From NCBI GenBank assembly GCA_000431135.1, contig HF987882.1:1-22393 (forward strand): a DNA stretch of 22,393 bases. Reading direction: 5' to 3'. This stretch comes from Clostridium sp. CAG:590. GTDB lineage: Bacteria; Bacillota; Clostridia; Lachnospirales; Lachnospiraceae. How positions within the stretch are numbered: position 1 is the stretch's first letter; the number at the start of each line of letters is the position of its first letter. Position numbers and translations under genes: made by a program. Positions 8,468 to 15,588 of the stretch are shown here, piece after piece. The notes beneath the pieces are model-generated. The model was given only the letters and a program-made list of their open reading frames with translations, was not told where the DNA came from and did no database searches.

Positions 8468-9901
8468 ATGAAAAGTTTACAACACAAATGTTTCATGTCA
8501 TTGACAGCTTTCGTTATCACATTGATCGGCTGCATGTTCCTACATATGCCGGTTCAGGCTGCCTCTCATGACATTACAGTCAATAACGGAGATTCACTCT
8601 CTATTTCCGTCTATTTAGGCGACACCGGTACATTTACACCGAACATTTCCACTATTTCTACGGATAATTTAGATGGGTACAGCGTAGATTCCCTGGTATG
8701 GTCCTACGACTATGACACGGGTAATGGCTATCTGTCTTTTAATGAGATTTCTCATTCTTTCACGGCACTTCAGATCGGTACCACCACATTCCAGATCTGT
8801 GCATATACTCCAAATGACTATTCGCAGTCCTATCCTGTATTTTCAGCATATGTGACTGTTAAAAGTCAGGTAGATATGACAAATGTTACCCTTTCCCAGA
8901 ATGCATATACAACCTACTTAAGCCCGATCTATTATGAAGGATCAAAGAAACCTGTTTATAGCAATAACAGCAGCGACTTTCTGATTGGCATTAACAGTTC
9001 CTACATCTTTGGAGACAGTTCATCCAGTGATTCCTATTACGGTTCTTATGATAACGATCTATATACTTATAGTTACACGCAGAATACAAAAGTACAGATG
9101 TCTATCACACTGACCGACAACCAATTCCATATAAATCTATATCCAACCGGAAAGATCACCAAATCATTTACCTCCGTTCTTACCATTACACTGTGTGATA
9201 AGACATTTCAGGTGCCGATCAGGATTATTCCGCTTACCATATCGGCTCAGACCTGCCTTCTGGTTAAAGGGAAAAAAACCTCTTTCAAGGTAAACAATGA
9301 AAGTACTCCTATCGAATGGACATCTAGTAATCCAAAGATCGCAACTGTCAATTCAAAAGGTGTTGTAAAGGGTAAAAAATACGGAAGTTGTATCATTATT
9401 GGCAAAGTTGGCAACGGCTATGTTGGCTGTGCCGTCAGCGTTACAACATCCAAGTTAAAGAAAGTGGCAACCTATGCACGATACATGGGGCGGCATTGGA
9501 AATACAGTCAGGCAAAACGAACCCAAAAAGGATACTATGATTGTAGTGCACTCGTCTGGAAAGCCTACAAAAGATATACCAGCGTAAGATTCGGTTCCTC
9601 CGGTTATCCGGGTGTTGCCCTGTCAGAAGCCAAATGGTGTAAGTCAAAAAAACGCATGATAAAAGGAGGCTTCCGTTATAAGAAAGTCTCCCAGATGTAC
9701 TATCGCCCAGGCGATCTTGTATTCAAATCTACAAACATGAAGAAGAAATATCAGGATATCTACCATGTAGAAATGATCACCGGCTATTACTGCTATGGCG
9801 TATCCTCTTCCGGAGAAGTATATTATGATATTACCTGGGGTGCACGGGGTGCCGGTTACGGTGCTTTAGAAGGTTCATTAGTTGGAAGACCAATGAAATA
9901 A
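8468..9901 (+). CDS. Secreted NlpC/P60-type hydrolase with Ig-like domain
   Basis: 477 residues. The start ATG at 8468 follows GAAGGAGA with ideal spacing. The in-frame ATG at 8435 overlaps the -10 box and is rejected. A signal peptide (about 1-31, ending VQAA) implies export. Residues 35-255 form beta-rich, Ser/Tyr/Asp-rich repeats of unknown type. Residues about 255-327 match a bacterial Ig-like Big_2 domain (WTSSNPKIATVNSKGVVKGK). The C-terminal part is an NlpC/P60-like papain-fold hydrolase: catalytic Cys359 in YYDCSALVWKAY, GDLVF motif, His433 in IYHVEMITGY. Expected role: cleavage of peptide stems in cell-wall peptidoglycan. The last 24 bp overlap the convergent hydrolase gene. The third catalytic residue is not certain. 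Confidence 0.85.
   Translation: MKSLQHKCFMSLTAFVITLIGCMFLHMPVQAASHDITVNNGDSLSISVYLGDTGTFTPNISTISTDNLDGYSVDSLVWSYDYDTGNGYLSFNEISHSFTALQIGTTTFQICAYTPNDYSQSYPVFSAYVTVKSQVDMTNVTLSQNAYTTYLSPIYYEGSKKPVYSNNSSDFLIGINSSYIFGDSSSSDSYYGSYDNDLYTYSYTQNTKVQMSITLTDNQFHINLYPTGKITKSFTSVLTITLCDKTFQVPIRIIPLTISAQTCLLVKGKKTSFKVNNESTPIEWTSSNPKIATVNSKGVVKGKKYGSCIIIGKVGNGYVGCAVSVTTSKLKKVATYARYMGRHWKYSQAKRTQKGYYDCSALVWKAYKRYTSVRFGSSGYPGVALSEAKWCKSKKRMIKGGFRYKKVSQMYYRPGDLVFKSTNMKKKYQDIYHVEMITGYYCYGVSSSGEVYYDITWGARGAGYGALEGSLVGRPMK
9661..9691 (-). terminator. Weak minus-strand terminator candidate inside the convergent gene
   Basis: On the minus strand GGAGACTT and AAGCCTCC form a stem with one A-C mismatch, followed by TTTTAT. 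It lies about 190-215 nt past the stop of the minus-strand hydrolase (9878), inside the coding region of the plus-strand hydrolase. It is weaker than its plus-strand counterpart at 10078. Confidence 0.3.
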
Positions 9902-11008
9902 ATCCTTCAACACTTCTTCTGCACTCATATTCCGGTATCCATCGGGATCCGATAACACAATCCCTTCGCCTGTCGTCTTCCAACGCATTTGTGCATAGTG
10001 CGACAGATAAGACGTACCCTTGGAAACATTCGGATACCGGTTATACCAGGATTTATAGAACTTCTTCATATATTTTTGAGCGAGCTTATATGCCTCGCTC
10101 TTTTTTTTGCCCTGCGGAGTAGTTGTTCCGCTTAGCTGAACACCGGCAGGGGAAGAATGCACAAGCACAACACTGCCATCGTCACATGCTCCGATCACGA
10201 TCCACACATGCCCGCAACATTTGCAGGTTGAACTCATAATATCACCTGCTTTGTAATTATTCACTTTATTCCTCTCCGTATAGGTTCCAAACCCTTTTTC
10301 CGCAAACTTCTTTGCCTGTTTTGAGGCAGAATAAACATATCCTGACTTGTTGTTCGTTGTGTTACGAATGTTGTATACGCACCACCCTACATATCCGGAG
10401 CAATCCAGCCCATCGTGAATCCGATAACGATAATCGCGATAGTTATACTTTGCCGTTTTATTCTTTGCAAATCTTCTCCATGAAGCACTTAAACCTATTC
10501 TTTTTGCTTCTTTTCCTGCTCCGGTATCTTCCTTGTTCCAGCCTCCGCCCCATACATACATCGTACTTCCGATTGGAGCGATCGCTGTCTGCAGAAAATT
10601 CCTGATCGTCGACTGTCCCGTTACCGGAAGAGTTGTAGATACCTCTTTGCCCGCCTTGCCATAGGACCGGCTTTGACCGGCTTTCTTCGTATATGCACGC
10701 ACATAGTAATAATAAGTGGTTCCTGCTGCATTCCGCACAAACACTTTGCTGCATTGTCTGATATCCGCCGCCTTTGTATAAGAAATCTTTCCTTCGCTCG
10801 CGATTCCTTCATATATCTCATATCCCTGTGCTCCTGTCACAGCTTCCCAGGATAACGCAACACGATTTCCGACAGCGGTTGCCATCATACCCCCCGGTGC
10901 CTTTTTCGAAAAAGAACCATTCGCACTGCCATAACATGTTAATATATTCATCATATAACATACTATTCCAACTGTAAGCAAAATGTTCCATACACTTTTT
11001 CTATTCAT
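9878..11008 (-). CDS. Secreted NlpC/P60-type hydrolase with fibronectin-III-like domain
   Basis: 376 residues from the ATG at 11008. Upstream in-frame starts lie inside the S1 gene and lack the signal peptide at the N-terminus. The signal peptide spans about 1-29; the LTC at 23-25 is not a good lipobox. Residues about 38-125 look like a fibronectin type III fold (ALSWEAVTGAQGYEIY ... TYYYYVRAYTKKAG). The C-terminal papain-like domain has Cys203 in GLDCSGYVGW, a GDIMSS loop, His267 in GHVWIVIG and a possible third residue His284. The probable role is peptidoglycan peptide hydrolysis at the surface. The start overlaps the S1 gene stop by 8 nt (ATGAATAG) with only a weak RBS, so expression probably depends on translational coupling. 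Its 3' end overlaps the convergent hydrolase by 24 bp. Confidence 0.83.
   Translation of the reverse strand: MNRKSVWNILLTVGIVCYMMNILTCYGSANGSFSKKAPGGMMATAVGNRVALSWEAVTGAQGYEIYEGIASEGKISYTKAADIRQCSKVFVRNAAGTTYYYYVRAYTKKAGQSRSYGKAGKEVSTTLPVTGQSTIRNFLQTAIAPIGSTMYVWGGGWNKEDTGAGKEAKRIGLSASWRRFAKNKTAKYNYRDYRYRIHDGLDCSGYVGWCVYNIRNTTNNKSGYVYSASKQAKKFAEKGFGTYTERNKVNNYKAGDIMSSTCKCCGHVWIVIGACDDGSVVLVHSSPAGVQLSGTTTPQGKKKSEAYKLAQKYMKKFYKSWYNRYPNVSKGTSYLSHYAQMRWKTTGEGIVLSDPDGYRNMSAEEVLKDLFHWSSN
10078..10108 (+). terminator. Strong plus-strand terminator embedded in the opposing CDS
   Basis: GAGCGAG (10078-10084), 9-nt loop, CTCGCTC (10094-10100), then eight T (10101-10108): a textbook intrinsic terminator in plus orientation only. 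It is about 177 nt past the stop of the plus-strand hydrolase and lies entirely within the minus-strand hydrolase gene, where the T8 tract is read as Lys codons. The plus transcript therefore probably carries about 200 nt antisense to its neighbour. Confidence 0.8.
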
Positions 11009-11909
11009 CAATCGTGAACCCTGCCAATAAAGAACCGAACGGATTATTCGGGATTTCCTCACATTTGTAATCAAAATCTTCTATCACGTCTGTCACAACC
11101 TCCGATGTATTTGTCTCCACATCCCGGATACTCAAACTGATCTTACCATCTTTGACTTCTAATACCTTTACTTTTACTTTCTGTCCAACAGACAACACCT
11201 CGGATGGTTTCTTGATCCGTTTCATACAGATCTTCGATATATGAACCAGACCGGTCAATCCATTATCCATTGCAACAAACGCACCATACGGCATCAGGGA
11301 TTCAACCGTTCCTTCAAAAATAGAACCCGGAACGATCATTGCCATCTTCTCCCGGTCATGTTCCGCTTCTTTTTCTTTTAGAACTGCTTTCGCAGAAAGC
11401 ACCAGTTTACCTGCATTCTCATCTGCAGTGATCACTTTCACTTCTAAAGTCTTTCCAATATATTCTTCAGTATCTTCCACATAAGTAAGCGCTAACTGTG
11501 ATGCCGGAATAAATGCCCGTATTCCTTCTAAATACGCGATCACACCTGCATTGACTGTCTCTTTCACCTTAACCGTTGCCACTGTCTCGTCTTCTTTCAT
11601 CTGACGTAATTTCTCCCATGCAGATGCCACATTTGCTTCTTTCATGGAAAGTTTGACATTGCCTCTTCCATCATCTGCCTCTAAGACAACCGCTTCTATC
11701 TGCTCTCCGATCTTCAAATCCTTCATTGCCGAGAAATCCGGATCATCTGACAACTCAGACATCGGAATCACACCCGGTGCATAATATCCTAAATCTAATG
11801 TCACTTCATCATCATTGATATCCACGATCATGCCCCGGATAAATTCACCTTCCCTGATCACACGAAATGAGTTCGTCAGTTCTTGTTCAAAATCCTTCAT
11901 TGACTCCAT
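11001..11909 (-). CDS. S1 RNA-binding protein with three S1 domains (ribosomal S1-like)
   Basis: 302 residues. The start at 11909 is preceded by AGGAGG with 9-nt spacing. Three S1 (OB-fold) repeats can be read: about 19-93 (GEFIRGMIVDINDDEVTLDL), about 107-178 (GVIAYLEGIRAFIPASQL), and about 194-264. The third is the most canonical (YGAFVAMDNGLTGLVHISKI ... KVKVLEVKDGKISLSIRD). Each has the G..V..I and hydrophobic strand pattern of bacterial ribosomal S1. It is shorter than proteobacterial S1 (six domains) but similar to S1 homologues of low-GC Gram-positives. It probably binds mRNA or the ribosome in the cytoplasm. It shares a transcript with the downstream secreted hydrolase, an unexpected partner. 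A good minus-strand promoter lies at 11972-12000. Confidence 0.9.
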   Translation of the reverse strand: MESMKDFEQELTNSFRVIREGEFIRGMIVDINDDEVTLDLGYYAPGVIPMSELSDDPDFSAMKDLKIGEQIEAVVLEADDGRGNVKLSMKEANVASAWEKLRQMKEDETVATVKVKETVNAGVIAYLEGIRAFIPASQLALTYVEDTEEYIGKTLEVKVITADENAGKLVLSAKAVLKEKEAEHDREKMAMIVPGSIFEGTVESLMPYGAFVAMDNGLTGLVHISKICMKRIKKPSEVLSVGQKVKVKVLEVKDGKISLSIRDVETNTSEVVTDVIEDFDYKCEEIPNNPFGSLLAGFTIDE

Positions 11910-11971
11910 AGTTCTTGTCCTCCTGTTTGCTCTATCTTATTTCTGTAGAATGTATTTTATCCTTTATTGCT

Positions 11972-12000
11972 ATCATAGCAAAGATCATTTTTTCCTGCAA
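11972..12000 (-). promoter_or_regulatory. Promoter of the S1-like gene
   Basis: On the minus strand, -35 TTGCAG (11995-12000), 17-nt spacer, -10 TATGAT (11972-11977), with the extended TGn element directly before the -10. It lies about 60 nt upstream of the start codon. Confidence 0.65.
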
Positions 12001-12067
12001 TCCTTTTGTCACACACGAATAAGATGTGCATATTATAACAGTGTAAAGATAATTGGAGGAATTCCTT

Positions 12068-12316
12068 ATGGGTGACTTATCTGCAACAGGATGCGGCGGT
12101 GGCTGCGGATGTGGCGGCGGAAATAGCTGCTGCTGGATCATCATTTTACTTCTTCTTTGCAGCTTCTGCGGCGGAAATGACTGTGGTGGCGGTTTCTTCG
12201 GAGGCGACGGATGTGGATTTGGTGGCGGAAATAGCTGCTGCTGGATCATCATCTTACTTCTTCTTTGCAGCTGCTGTGGCAACAATTCCGGAAACGGATG
12301 TGGCTGTGGCTGCTAA
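12068..12316 (+). CDS. Cys/Gly-rich hydrophobic small protein with tandem duplication
   Basis: 82 residues from the ATG at 12068, set by GGAGG 8 nt upstream (the ATG at 12053 precedes that RBS). The protein is two copies, 36 residues apart, of a unit GGGNSCCWIIILLLLCS followed by a Cys/Gly-rich stretch. It ends in alternating Cys and Gly and has about a dozen and a half Cys in total. It resembles clostridial peptides often auto-annotated as chorion class high-cysteine protein, and the short hydrophobic YjcZ-like sporulation peptides; both comparisons are from memory. Each WIIILLLLC core could insert in or dimerise at a membrane, and the Cys clusters could bind metal or form disulfides. Function is unknown. 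It is followed by a bidirectional terminator. Confidence 0.75.
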   Translation: MGDLSATGCGGGCGCGGGNSCCWIIILLLLCSFCGGNDCGGGFFGGDGCGFGGGNSCCWIIILLLLCSCCGNNSGNGCGCGC

Positions 12317-12333
12317 TTCTTAGACATCACGAC

Positions 12334-12369
12334 AAAAGGGGCTGCCACTCATCATGGCAGCCCCTTCAT
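12334..12369. terminator. Bidirectional intrinsic terminator
   Basis: A perfect 10-bp stem, GGGGCTGCCA (12338-12347) and TGGCAGCCCC (12355-12364), with a 7-nt loop. It is flanked by AAAA on the left and TTCATCTT on the right. It serves the plus-strand Cys/Gly gene and the convergent minus-strand carboxyltransferase. The U-tract is better in the minus direction. Confidence 0.85.
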
Positions 12370-12386
12370 CTTATGCCTAAAAAGGG

Positions 12387-13874
12387 TTAGACCGGCATAT
12401 TGGTATGTTTCTTTACCGGATTGGATCTGGCAGGTGCTCCAAGTAACCGGATCAGATCCTGATACAGGACTTGCCTGGTCTGTTCCGGTTTCAGTTCTCC
12501 GTCCACAAAATGCCGTTGCAGCACAAGGTTACTATTCATGTACTGCCGCTTATATTGTTCAAGCTGTTCTTTGAGATATTGCTGTTTTTCAATGCCCTCT
12601 AATGATGCAAGCCGGCTATGGCTGATCACGGCGACAGCACCTTCCGCCTTCATTACAGCAACCTCTGCATCCGGCCAGACATACGAACGGTCTGCCCCAA
12701 GCTGTTTGCATCCAAGGAATATGTATGGACCTCCGTATGCTTTCCGCAGGATCACAGTCAGTTTGATCGTCGTTGCATTCGCATACGCATTGATCATCTT
12801 TGCACCATGACGGATCAGGCCTTTATATTCCTGTTCCGCTTCCATAACAAATCCTGTTGAATCGGCAAATGTAAGGATTGGAATATTATAGCAGTCACAA
12901 TATTGTACAAATCGGGCTGCTTTATCCGCACTGTCCACATCAATGGAGCCATTCTTATGCATTGTCTGGCTTGCCACTACTCCCACTGTAATTCCACCTA
13001 ATTTTCCAAGTCCCACCACGATATTGTCGGCAAATTCTTTCTGAATCTCGATAAATGTATCATCATCTAATATTTCTTCAATTACCGGAATGACATCATA
13101 CGGTTCCTGATGATCCGGCGGCAGTAGCGTACCGATATCCGTAATGTCTTTTTCGTGATAAGCATCTGTCCGGAATCCTCTCTCTTCTCCATAACAAGGA
13201 GGAATCATATCTACCAGACGACGAACGGTTTCATAACATTCTCTTTCCGTATGCATCCGAAAATGTGCCACTCCGCTTTTTTCGGAATGAATGGACGCAC
13301 TGCCTAATTCTTCGATCAGGTAATCCGTTCCCTGCACCTCATTTATGACTTTCGCTCCGGTTACAAACATATTGCTGATCTTATCAATTGTAAAAATAAA
13401 GTCCGTCAGTCCCGGTGAATACACCGCACCACCGGCACATGTTCCGGCTATGATCGCAATCTGCGGAATCACTCCGGATGCTAATGTATTCGTGTAGAAC
13501 AACTCTCCACAACCTGCTACGGATGCAGCGCCCTCCTGAATTCTTGCACCGCCTCCATCATAGATTCCGATCGCCGGACATTTCTGGTTCATTGCCTCTT
13601 TTATGATCGCAATGATCTGCATACTGTGGCGATACCCAAAGGTACCTCCCATATGCGTAAAATCCTGTCCATAAAAATATACCCGCTGCCCATATATCGT
13701 TCCATATCCGGTAATCACACCATCATACGCATAATCATTGTTTTTCTCATCTTCCGGATAGTATTCCGTAAAGCTGTCCCGGTCAAACAACAGCCGGATC
13801 CGCTCTACGACATGCAGCTTATCCCTTTTGTGCTGTTTACTGATACTATACGGATTCATTTGTTCTAAATACAT
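12387..13874 (-). CDS. Acyl-CoA carboxylase/decarboxylase carboxyltransferase subunit
   Basis: 495 residues from the ATG at 13874, preceded by GGGAGG with 5-nt spacing. The in-frame extension upstream (to 13988) has no RBS and reads through promoter sequence. It is a two-half crotonase-fold carboxyltransferase, as in PccB/MmdA/AccD5. The N-half has GGGARIQEG (107-115) and GTCAGGAVYSPGLTDF (144-159). The C-half has FADSTGFV (336-343), IRHGAKMINAY (354-364) and RKAYGGPYIFLGCKQLGAD (377-395). It would move a carboxyl group between biotin and an acyl-CoA (acetyl-, propionyl- or methylmalonyl-CoA). No biotin carrier, biotin carboxylase or decarboxylase membrane subunit is nearby. The usual GFLPG is GFVME here, so substrate and activity are uncertain. 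Confidence 0.88.
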   Translation of the reverse strand: MYLEQMNPYSISKQHKRDKLHVVERIRLLFDRDSFTEYYPEDEKNNDYAYDGVITGYGTIYGQRVYFYGQDFTHMGGTFGYRHSMQIIAIIKEAMNQKCPAIGIYDGGGARIQEGAASVAGCGELFYTNTLASGVIPQIAIIAGTCAGGAVYSPGLTDFIFTIDKISNMFVTGAKVINEVQGTDYLIEELGSASIHSEKSGVAHFRMHTERECYETVRRLVDMIPPCYGEERGFRTDAYHEKDITDIGTLLPPDHQEPYDVIPVIEEILDDDTFIEIQKEFADNIVVGLGKLGGITVGVVASQTMHKNGSIDVDSADKAARFVQYCDCYNIPILTFADSTGFVMEAEQEYKGLIRHGAKMINAYANATTIKLTVILRKAYGGPYIFLGCKQLGADRSYVWPDAEVAVMKAEGAVAVISHSRLASLEGIEKQQYLKEQLEQYKRQYMNSNLVLQRHFVDGELKPEQTRQVLYQDLIRLLGAPARSNPVKKHTNMPV

Positions 13875-13937
13875 GATAACCTCCCACACCCTGCTCCACA
13901 GGTACATTCTCCATTTATTCAAAATCCTATAAAATAT

Positions 13938-13956
13938 AGACATCTTAAATATGTCT
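13938..13956. promoter_or_regulatory. Dyad AGACAT-N7-ATGTCT upstream of the carboxyltransferase
   Basis: A perfect 6-bp inverted repeat with a 7-bp A/T-rich spacer lies 64 bp before the start codon, in the region where the minus-strand promoter should be. It could be an operator. No matching regulator is recognised and chance is possible. Confidence 0.3.
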
Positions 13957-14026
13957 GCATGCCTGCACACACGAATACATTTTAACATAGGAAAAACGGA
14001 AAGAAAACCTTAAACTTTCTATCAAA

Positions 14027-14055
14027 TTTTGTTTCCTTTTGTCCCTTTTTATAGT
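14027..14055 (+). promoter_or_regulatory. Promoter of the transglycosylase-ABC operon
   Basis: TTTTGT (14027-14032), 17-nt spacer, TATAGT (14050-14055). The leader of about 86 nt contains a stem-loop, GTGTATTT (14069-14076) with AAATACAC (14088-14095) and an 11-nt loop. A second reading (TTGTTT with TAGTAA) is also possible. Confidence 0.45.
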
Positions 14056-14147
14056 AAAATAACCATATGTGTATTTCAGATTATCTCAAATACACCGGAA
14101 CACAAAAAAGTCCAAAAGCAACATATACAGAAAGAGGATAAGATACT

Positions 14148-14840
14148 ATGCAAACTATTCGTTCTATTGATCAGAATGATCCATATACATATCGCAACAA
14201 ACAATCAAATACTCCGGCATCCTCGTCCGATTTTGACCAGATCTTTCAGAATGAAACGATCATTTATGCAGATGCCGCAGACGACACTACATTTATGAAT
14301 CCGCAGGGAGTTGTTGTGAGCAAACCGACAGAAGCGGTAATTACCGGCACTTCCTTTTCCGACAGCAGTTCCAACATCACTGCACCCGGCGACCTTGATC
14401 CGATATTTGAACAGGCCGCCAATCAGTATGGCGTCCGTAAAGATCTACTGATCGCTGTTGCCAGAGCAGAATCGAATTTTAATGCTTCCGTAGTATCGGG
14501 TGCCGGTGCGATCGGCATTATGCAACTTATGCCGGAGGCTGCCCGGAACCTGGGCGTAAAGGATCCATACAACGCAACTGACAATATCATGGGTGGTGCC
14601 AAATACCTCTCAAGACTGCTCTCCCAATATAATGGGAACATTTCTCTTGCCTTAGCGGCATATAATGCCGGTTCCGGCAATGTTGAGAAATACGGTGGAA
14701 TTCCTCCATTTAAAGAAACGCAGACCTATGTCCGTAAGATTCTCGCTGACATCGGAGAGACTGAGAATTCTGTTGCATCGGATCCTGCAGCCGTAACAAT
14801 CTATGCCGTTGCCGCAAACAGTGCAACACATACTCTATAG
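14148..14840 (+). CDS. Lytic transglycosylase (SLT domain), no signal peptide
   Basis: 230 residues. The start at 14148 follows AGAGG. Residues 1-80 are polar, Ser/Asp/Thr-rich and look disordered. Residues about 82-200 form an SLT/lysozyme-like domain with the catalytic Glu108 in ARAESNFN, the GAIGIMQLMPEAARNLG motif (119-136), DNIMGGAKYLSRLLSQYNG and the LALAAYNAGSGNV motif (167-179). It would cleave the MurNAc-GlcNAc glycan bond, releasing 1,6-anhydro ends. There is no N-terminal hydrophobic segment, so export must use another route or the downstream ABC exporter; some flagellum-associated SLT proteins also lack one. The ABC ATPase begins 25 bp after the stop with no terminator between them, so the three genes are probably one operon. 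Confidence 0.88.
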   Translation: MQTIRSIDQNDPYTYRNKQSNTPASSSDFDQIFQNETIIYADAADDTTFMNPQGVVVSKPTEAVITGTSFSDSSSNITAPGDLDPIFEQAANQYGVRKDLLIAVARAESNFNASVVSGAGAIGIMQLMPEAARNLGVKDPYNATDNIMGGAKYLSRLLSQYNGNISLALAAYNAGSGNVEKYGGIPPFKETQTYVRKILADIGETENSVASDPAAVTIYAVAANSATHTL

Positions 14841-14865
14841 TTTACATAAGAAAGGATTTCTATCT

Positions 14866-15588
14866 ATGATCCAAATTGAAAATGTCACCAAAACTTACAA
14901 CAACTCCGTCCGTGCTGTTGATCAGTTGAATCTGACGGTCAATAACGGCGAGATTGTTGGTTTTATCGGGCCAAATGGTGCCGGCAAGACTACTACACTC
15001 AAGATGATGACCGGTATTCTGAAACCGGACTCCGGTTCTATCCGGATCGATGGCTTTGATATGCTCAAGGAACCGCTAAAAGCCAAACAGGTCATTGGCT
15101 ATATTGCCGACAGCCCGGATATGTTCTTACGTCTGAAGGGAATTGAATTTCTGAATCTGATATCCGATATCTACAAAGTGCCGACCAGTGCCCGTCAGGA
15201 ACGGATCAAGTCTTTCGCAACCCGTTTTGATCTTGCCGATGTCTTAGATGAACCGATGCAGAATTATTCACATGGTATGCGCCAGAAGATTATGGTAGCC
15301 GCTGCCCTGGTACACGATCCGGAAGTCTGGATCTTAGATGAGCCGTTAACCGGCTTAGATCCCAAATCCGCTTATACCCTGAAGACAATGATGAGAGAAC
15401 ATGCAGATGCCGGAAATTCTGTTTTATTCTCCACCCATGTCTTAGAAGTTGCTGAGAAATTATGTGACAAGGTAATCATTATCAACCATGGTCGCACCTT
15501 GTTTTATGGAACTTTAGAAGAACTTATCTCTCAATATCCTGACATGGATCTTGAGAAGATCTTTTTGGAGATGACTGCTCATGAATAG
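14866..15588 (+). CDS. ABC transporter ATP-binding protein
   Basis: 240 residues from the ATG at 14866 with AAAGGA upstream. Earlier in-frame starts lie inside the transglycosylase gene. Motifs: Walker A GPNGAGKTT (35-43), signature variant YSHGMRQK (133-140), Walker B VWILDEP (153-159), D-loop TGLD and switch His190 (FSTH). The compact length and the signature with H in place of G are typical of ABC-2/exporter ATPases. It would energise the 555-residue permease whose start overlaps its stop by 8 nt (ATGAATAG). The substrate is unknown. Confidence 0.93.
   Translation: MIQIENVTKTYNNSVRAVDQLNLTVNNGEIVGFIGPNGAGKTTTLKMMTGILKPDSGSIRIDGFDMLKEPLKAKQVIGYIADSPDMFLRLKGIEFLNLISDIYKVPTSARQERIKSFATRFDLADVLDEPMQNYSHGMRQKIMVAAALVHDPEVWILDEPLTGLDPKSAYTLKTMMREHADAGNSVLFSTHVLEVAEKLCDKVIIINHGRTLFYGTLEELISQYPDMDLEKIFLEMTAHE

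Noticed and set aside
10458..10754. Additional frames inside the minus-strand hydrolase
   Set aside because: Shadow frames without RBS or domains; the FnIII-NlpC/P60 reading explains the region.
12072..12323. Second frame (Ala/Val-rich) over the Cys/Gly gene
   Set aside because: A shifted reading of the same repeat with no RBS; the Cys/Gly frame has the RBS and the plausible protein.
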